Positions 7,432 through 11,196 of a stretch of DNA of 11,196 nucleotides are shown in pieces. Both the position numbers and the translations under genes were made by a program. Under the pieces are notes generated by a model that saw only the letters and a list, made by a program, of their open reading frames with translations, was not told the origin of the DNA and made no database searches. Position 1 is the first letter of the stretch. Each line of letters begins with the position of its first letter. Source of the DNA: Eimeria necatrix (taxonomy: Eukaryota > Apicomplexa > Conoidasida > Eucoccidiorida > Eimeriidae); assembly GCF_000499385.1 (NCBI RefSeq), contig NW_013654765.1:2501-13696 (forward strand). The letters are read 5' to 3'.

Positions 7432-8000
7432 ATACCATTTAATCCAATTTTTCTTTTTTTTTCTTTTTTGGACTTTTCTAGACACTCTTTTGCAAGTCTT
7501 TTCTCCCTTTTGGTCTTTTCGAATTCATTTTTCATTATTCCTTTTATTTCCATTTTATTCTTTCCATTTTCTGCATTTATAATTCAAAAAATAAATGATA
7601 AATGCTAGTAAATGCTAATTAATGGTAATAAATAAATAACAAATAGTAATAACTAACTAATAATAATTAGTAATAAACAAGCACTCTATAATAATAATAG
7701 ACGAATTTAAATAAATAGTACTATTAAGTAACAATTATGGTAAATAATTGTAAATGATAAATAATAATTAATTGTAGTAAACAACAATAGTAATAAATAA
7801 TAATTCTAATAAATAATAATAGTGACAAATATTAGTAAATAATGGCAAGTAAATAATACTGAATATACTAATAAATGACTAGTAACTATTAATAGAGAGT
7901 AGGAAATAAACAAAAACTACCACTAAATACAGTAATAAATAACAAACAATAAATAGAAAAGATAATAATAATGAAAAAAGGAAGTAAATAATAAATATAA
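7432..8000. other. AT-rich 3' flank of gene 2 and spacer
   Basis: No gene. T-rich from 7448 to about 7580 (probable 3' untranslated region), then about 400 bases of A-rich TAAT/AAATAATAA words (7585-7985) with frequent stop codons on both strands. The second part is irregular, unlike the clean TTTA tracts elsewhere. Confidence 0.55.
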
Positions 8001-8240
8001 CAGCAATGAGTTGTTCTGCGCTCGAGCGAGCACAGGATTTCAGTGTACATACACCCGAAACAGGAAACGAAAAAGAGCGGCCGAATTTGTTTTTGGGATT
8101 TTGCAAAAGGCCTTTCGAAATGATTTATTTTGGGACTTTGCGCCATTTTTGGAGGCTTTTTGTCTCTTTTTGTCGCATCAAAAGCGGAGAAAAATAAATG
8201 GAATTTGCAAATTCAAGAAATGCGTTTCGCGCAGCCCCGC

Positions 8241-8266
8241 GCTTGGGGTGTACGTACACCCGAAGC
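8241..8266. repeat. Extended palindrome around TGTACGTACA
   Basis: The inner 16 bp GGGTGTACGTACACCC are a perfect palindrome. After one mismatched pair the arms continue with GCTT/AAGC. The symmetry reaches beyond the usual 14-bp unit, showing that flanks of some copies are also paired. Confidence 0.75.
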
Positions 8267-8427
8267 CCCGAGAGCGAGACGAGCCCGGGGTTTTCGCTGC
8301 AGTTCAGAAAAGAATTTTCATTTAAATGTTGAATATCTAAAATAATTAATGTCGAAAGAAATAATTAATGTTGAAAGAACATTTCACTTATTGTCTTTCC
8401 CCTTCGGCGGGAACACAAGCTCGAAGA

Positions 8428-8441
8428 GGTGTACGTACACC
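8428..8441. repeat. Palindrome GGTGTACGTACACC
   Basis: An exact 14-bp member of the family, flanked by A on the left and G on the right, in non-coding sequence. Confidence 0.88.
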
Positions 8442-8558
8442 GCAAATGCACGCTCGACACTCACACTTATAAATGCGAAGAAGATACTTCCAACTTCCAA
8501 AATAAAAATATATTTCCACTTATTTCAACTTTTCTTCTTCCAATTTCAATTTAATAAG

Positions 8559-8699
8559 CACTTTTGGACACTTTTGGGGCTTCGCGAAAGCGGGCATTTG
8601 CTCGCGGTGTACGTACACCGCAGCTGTACGTACACCTGAGAGGTGTACGTACACCTCAGCTGCCCCGCAAAATGCACTTTCCGCGAAAGTCCAAAAGTG
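8559..8699. repeat. 141-bp imperfect inverted repeat with three palindromes
   Basis: The outer arms CACTTTTGGAC (8559-8569) and GTCCAAAAGTG (8689-8699) are exact inverted copies. Further in, TTCGCGAAAG (8581-8590) pairs with CTTTCCGCGAA (8677-8687), and GCATTTGC (8594-8601) with GCAAAATGC (8667-8675). The centre holds three TGTACGTACA palindromes (8605-8620, 8625-8636, 8641-8656). The whole could fold into one long hairpin. I see no target-site duplication and no transposase. Confidence 0.7.
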
Positions 8700-8752
8700 G
8701 AATTTCACTTTTGCAAAATTACACAAATGGGAATTTAAATGGAGATTCGGAT

Positions 8753-8850
8753 TGCATGCAGCAAGTCTCGAAGTGTACAGACACCGAATGCAATTAGAGA
8801 AGTGAATTTTAAATGACTTTCCACTTGTTGCATGCATGCAAGTGCATGCA
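8753..8850. promoter_or_regulatory. Cluster of TGCATGCA motifs
   Basis: Exact TGCATGCA at 8753-8760, a doubled TGCATGCATGCA at 8829-8840 (part of the palindrome TTGCATGCATGCAA, 8828-8841) and another at 8843-8850. The motif is a known ApiAP2 target. No gene start lies close by on either strand, so the cluster may be an enhancer or a promoter for an uncalled transcript. Confidence 0.4.
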
Positions 8851-9177
8851 GAAGACCCACGAAAAGTTAGCAAAGACTAGAACGGAAAAGAATAAATGAA
8901 TTTAATTTATTTAAATGTTAAATGCAAAACAAGAAAAGCAAATCCCGAAAGCTGAACACTGCGTCGGGGTGTCTGTACATACACCTGAAACGGCGGCTGG
9001 GGTCATTTCGCGTCGTTTTTCGCCGACTTTTCCCAAAATGAATTTCATTTTTTATTTTCTTTTCGAATTTCAACTCCTTTTTGCATTTAAATGCCTTTTT
9101 CCACTTCAGTTTTCCACTCAAACTGCAATCCGCGGGGAATACGCGGCAAAGGAGAAGAGCGCCGCCGTCACAACAGC

Positions 9178-9189
9178 TGTACGTACACC
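9178..9189. repeat. Palindrome core TGTACGTACACC
   Basis: The rightmost exact TGTACGTACA copy, preceded by CAGC as at 6935 and 8625. Confidence 0.86.
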
Positions 9190-9339
9190 CCAAACAGCAA
9201 ACAACTTCCGCATTCATTTCAACAATTAAATTCAAATTTATTTAATTTATTTAATTTCCACAAACACAAAAAGAAAACACTCCGAGGTCAAATGCAAAAC
9301 AAACATTAAACTCCTAAAGCTCTTTCCGTTTCACCAGCC

Positions 9340-9480
9340 ATTTAATTCCATTTCAAGACCATTTTAAAACCATTTAAATCCATTTTAAAGCAATTTAAAT
9401 CAATTTAAATCCATTTTAAAGCAATTTAAATCAATTTAAATTAATTTAAATAAATTTGAATTAATTTAAATCAATTTAAG
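9340..9480. repeat. Degenerate ~10-bp AT repeat, unit TCAATTTAAA
   Basis: A succession of about 10-11 bp units of the form TCAATTTAAA or TCCATTTTAA. A and T tracts recur about once per helical turn. It probably lies in the 3' flank or an intron of the minus-strand transporter gene. No coding sequence is visible. Confidence 0.7.
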
Positions 9481-9512
9481 ATTATGTAGGTCCATATAAA
9501 GATTAATTTAAT

Positions 9513-9559
9513 TCATTTTGGATGCATTTGACTTAGGGAAACTGCAGAGGCTTTAATTG
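9513..9559 (-). CDS. Candidate last exon of the PiT transporter gene
   Basis: Between blocks of AT repeat, this stretch has coding-like composition. Spliced in phase 1 after the exon at 9778-10033 (acceptor CTAGCAG at 9560-9566 on the minus strand), it would add Ile-Lys-Ala-Ser-Ala-Val-Ser-Leu and stop at TGA 9513-9515. This would give a short hydrophobic end where PiT proteins have their last membrane helix. The fit is short and the acceptor lacks a pyrimidine tract, so it is only a candidate. Confidence 0.2.
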
Positions 9560-9598
9560 CTGCTAGTCTGCTGCTGAATCTTTTGAAGTTCATTTCAA

Positions 9599-9660
9599 CT
9601 CATTTTAACGAATTTAAATCCATTTTAATCCATTTTAAGCGATTTAAATCCACCCAGATT
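9599..9660. repeat. 10-bp AT repeat, unit TCCATTTTAA
   Basis: About five units of TCCATTTTAA/TCATTTTAAC-type sequence. They are the reverse complement of the units at 9681-9740, so the two blocks form an inverted pair around about 9665. Confidence 0.65.
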
Positions 9661-9680
9661 AATTTAAATTATTTAAATGG

Positions 9681-9740
9681 ATTAAAATGAATTAAAATGA
9701 ATTAAAATGAATTAAAATGAATTAAAATGAATTAAAATGG
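9681..9740. repeat. (ATTAAAATGA)6, 10-bp tandem repeat
   Basis: Five exact ATTAAAATGA units and one ending in G instead of A, in tandem. AAAA tracts are exactly 10 bp apart, a spacing associated with intrinsic DNA bending. It is probably within the last intron of the minus-strand transporter gene. Confidence 0.9.
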
Positions 9741-9777
9741 ATTGAAATTGATAAAGTTAGGGTTGATTTGCAATTAC

Positions 9778-9869
9778 AAGAGAACACAATGGTGGCTAGC
9801 CAAGACAAGACCATGCTTCCAAACAGCTTCCAGTTTACAGCAGCCAAGTTGATGCAGCGCAGCCGCCTC

Positions 9870-9937
<68 letters not shown>

Positions 9938-10033
9938 TTGCGGCACCTCCAGCAGGCCCACGCCCACAGTGCTGCCCACGGCGCAGTGAGTCGTCGACAG
10001 CGGAATTCCCAACGCGCTGAACACCAGCACAGT
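9778..10033 (-). CDS. Exon of PiT/PHO-4 family phosphate transporter, C-terminal part
   Basis: The minus strand codes for TVLVFSALGIPLSTTHCAVG followed by STVGVGLLE, then 21 serines, then AAVNWKLFGSMVLSWLATIV. This matches the conserved C-terminal segment of PiT (SLC20/PHO-4) phosphate transporters: the Gly-Ile/Leu-Pro-Val/Leu-Ser-Thr-Thr-His-Cys motif and the Ala-Val-Asn/Asp-Trp segment with its membrane helix. Such proteins import inorganic phosphate with Na+ or H+ across the membrane. The exon likely starts after CTGCAG (acceptor at 10034-10039) and ends at donor CTT/GTAATT (9778/9777), phase 1. The frame can run on unspliced to a stop at 9722-9724, with a non-conserved tail. Upward into 10117 it would only add Leu from CAG repeats. 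The N-terminal exons lie beyond the right edge. Confidence 0.82.
9871..9936 (-). repeat. (AGC)22 tract coding 21 serines in the PiT exon
   Basis: Pure CTG/TGC units on the + strand, AGC on the sense (minus) strand. It inserts poly-Ser in the loop between the STTH segment and the Ala-Val-Asn-Trp segment, where other PiT proteins have only a few residues. Confidence 0.92.
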
Positions 10034-10035
10034 CT

Positions 10036-10067
<32 letters not shown>

Positions 10068-10105
10068 TGCAGCAGCAGCAGCAGGTGAAGCAGCAGCAGC
10101 AGCAG
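10036..10105 (+). repeat. (CAG)n tract with GTG interruptions
   Basis: CAG units with interruptions at GTG (about 10067), GTGAAG (about 10085) and an end near 10105. It directly precedes (on the minus strand) the acceptor of the transporter exon, so it lies in the intron as CTG on the sense strand. It is the inverse of the tract at 9871-9936, and the two could pair. Confidence 0.88.
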
Positions 10106-10358
10106 CTCGGACGCCAACCTAGCTAGCTAGCTACCTACCTAGCACCCAGCTAGCTAGCTACCCATATACCACCCAGCTAGCTAGCTAACAGCTCCAAGCT
10201 GAATCCTCCAGCGGGAGTGATTTGCCTATATCGCTAGCTAGCTAGCTAGCTAGCTACCCATATACCACCCAGCTAGCTAGCTAGCCCCCAGCTAGCTAGC
10301 TAGCCAACAGCTAGCTAGCTAGCTAGCTAGCTAGCTAACCCAAGCGGCTCCAAGCTCC

Positions 10359-10418
10359 ATGGCGAATCCTCTGGCGGGAGTGATCTTCTACAAAACTCAA
10401 AGCAACCCACACCGCTAG
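10359..10418 (+). other. 19-codon open frame within the array unit
   Basis: Reads MANPLAGVIFYKTQSNPHR then TAG, beginning at CCATGG. The unit at 10675 reads the same except GLILYK for GVIFYK, and the last unit (11149) matches the first as far as the window reaches. I do not recognise the peptide. It may be chance or a relic of coding sequence caught in the array; expression is not shown. Confidence 0.25.
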
Positions 10419-10500
10419 CTAGCTAGCTAGCTAGCTACCCAAATAAACCCCAGCTAGCTAACAGCTAGCTAGCTAGCTAGCTAGCTAGCTAACCCAAGCA

Positions 10501-10596
10501 CGAGGCTCGAGGTACCGCTTAGGAGACCGCCCTCACTAGAAGATGTTTTGAGTTTCGTTGGGTGTGGCGATCGATCGATCGATCGATCGATGGGTT
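10501..10596. other. In-place complemented block 1 of the array (96 bp)
   Basis: Complementing each base without reversing gives GCTCCGAGCTCCATGGCG and onward to ACCCAA, matching the array unit at all 96 positions. The bases before (AACCCAAGCA) and after (ATAAACCCC) continue the unit uncomplemented in exact register. A true inversion would give the reverse complement, which is absent here. Confidence 0.9.
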
Positions 10597-10794
10597 ATAA
10601 ACCCCAGCTAGCTAGCTAGCCAACAGCTAGCTAGCTAGCTAGCTAGCTAGCTAACCCAAGCAGCTCCGAGCTCCATGGCGAATCCTCTGGCGGGACTTAT
10701 TCTCTATAAAACTCAAAGCAACCCACACCGCTAGCTAGCTAGCTAGCTAGCTACCCAAACAAACCCCAGCTAGCTAGCTAGCCAACAGCTAGCT

Positions 10795-11030
10795 TCGATC
10801 GATCGATCGATCGATTGGGTTCGTCGAGGCTCGAGGTACCGCTTAGGAGACCGCCCTCACTAGAAGATGTTTTGAGTTTCGTTGGGTGTGGCGATCGATC
10901 GATCGATCGATCGATGGGTTTATTTGGGGTCGATCGATCGATCGGTTGTCGATCGATCGATCGATCGATCGATCGATTGGGTTCGTCGAGGCTCGAGGTA
11001 CCGCTTAGGAGACCGCCCTCACTAGAAGAT
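10795..11030. other. In-place complemented block 2 of the array (236 bp)
   Basis: Same-direction complement of about one and a half array units. It runs from within a (GCTA)n tract (CAACAGCTAGCT before 10795) to the middle of the conserved block, where AGAAGAT (complement of TCTTCTA) passes to CAAAACTCAAAGC in register at 11031. All (CGAT)n sequence here becomes (GCTA)n on complementing. Confidence 0.9.
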
Positions 11031-11196
11031 CAAAACTCAAAGCAACCCACACCGCTAGCTAGCTAGCTACCCACATAAACCCCAGCTAGCTAGCTAGCCA
11101 ACAGCTAGCTAGCTAGCTAGCTAGCTAACCCAAGCGGCTCCGAGCTCCATGGCGAATCCTCTGGCGGGAGTGATCTTCTACAAAACTCAAAGCAAC

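Larger units (their letters stand above)
8001..9339. other. Intergenic region with clustered GTAC palindromes
   Basis: No gene I can support on either strand; the open frames are short and most lack an ATG. It holds six exact TGTACGTACA cores (8249-8258, 8430-8439, 8608-8617, 8625-8634, 8643-8652, 9178-9187) and three variants (8043-8055, 8773-8785, 8968-8985). It also holds TGCATGCA sites and short words such as CACTTTTGGAC. The region lies between two convergent genes, so it could act as shared 3' sequence or hold unannotated non-coding RNA. Confidence 0.55.
10118..11196. repeat. Complex tandem array, period ~150-162 bp, (GCTA)n-rich
   Basis: Units carry a conserved block (AACCCAAGC, GCTCCATGGCGAATCC, TCTGGCGGGA, AAAACTCAAAGCAACCCAC) separated by (GCTA)n and the spacers CCCAAATAAACCCC and CCAACAG. 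Taking the ATG of CCATGG as landmark, units lie at 10359, 10513, 10675, 10837, 10999 and 11149, with spacings 154, 162, 162, 162 and 150. The units at 10513, 10837 and 10999 are present only as same-direction complement. A diverged unit lies at about 10186-10340. The array runs off the right edge and appears intronic to the minus-strand PiT gene. Confidence 0.88.

Noticed and set aside
8001..9309. Short open frames on both strands in the palindrome cluster
   Set aside because: They are under 120 codons, have no recognisable domain, share only the palindrome-coded peptides, and show no splice-linked continuation.
10501..11030. Ordinary inversion of array units
   Set aside because: An inversion would show the reverse complement, for example TTGAGTTTTGTAGAAGATC. 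The sequence shows GAAGATGTTTTGAGTTTCG, the non-reversed complement.
10815..11066. 83-codon open frame with Asp-Arg-Ser-Ile repeats
   Set aside because: It begins at TTG and lies largely in a complemented block. It translates (CGAT)n, so it is likely to be meaningless.

Overview
The window looks like nuclear DNA of a coccidian apicomplexan, most probably Eimeria. The evidence is dense CAG/GCA/AGC trinucleotide tracts coding for Ala, Gln, Ser and Leu runs inside exons, interstitial TTTAGGG (apicomplexan-type telomere) repeats, TGCATGCA motifs, and spliced genes with AT-rich introns. The species call is by recognition of this combination, not by a database match.

Layout. Positions 1-922: a 10-bp tandem repeat, then a leader with no ATG on the + strand between 276 and 911. 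Positions 923-1939: an intact single-exon gene for a 338-residue, probably secreted, helical Ala/Gln-rich protein. Positions 1940-3033: repeat-filled spacer with CAG and TTTA tracts and two blocks of TTTAGGG. Positions 3034-3697: a second ATG-free leader, pyrimidine-rich near its end. Positions 3698-7431: a second + strand gene that I model as five exons and 791 residues (join 3698-4444, 4791-5111, 5471-5563, 5892-6407, 6733-7431). All four introns fall in phase 0, are 325-359 nt long and are built largely of TTTA, TTTAA or TTAA microsatellites. The third appears to use a GC donor. I cannot assign this protein to a family.

Positions 7432-9500 hold AT-rich spacer and a cluster of a palindrome built on TGTACGTACA, nine exact and three variant copies in the window. 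Two exact copies lie inside exons of the second gene. On the minus strand, 9778-10033 is a clear exon of a PiT/PHO-4 (SLC20-type) phosphate transporter: the C-terminal STTH segment and the following Ala-Val-Asn-Trp segment, with 21 serines inserted between them. This gene converges on the second gene. Its upstream exons must lie beyond the right edge.

Positions 10118-11196, apparently intronic to the transporter gene, hold a complex tandem repeat with a period of about 150-162 bp, rich in (GCTA)n. Its oddest property is that two blocks, 10501-10596 and 10795-11030, are base-by-base complements of the repeat in the same direction and in perfect register, without reversal. All GATC runs of the array are explained this way. 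No ordinary inversion gives this result, so I regard it as most likely a data or assembly error, but it needs checking first.

The genes show no obvious shared pathway. I found no rRNA, tRNA, CRISPR array or identifiable transposon.
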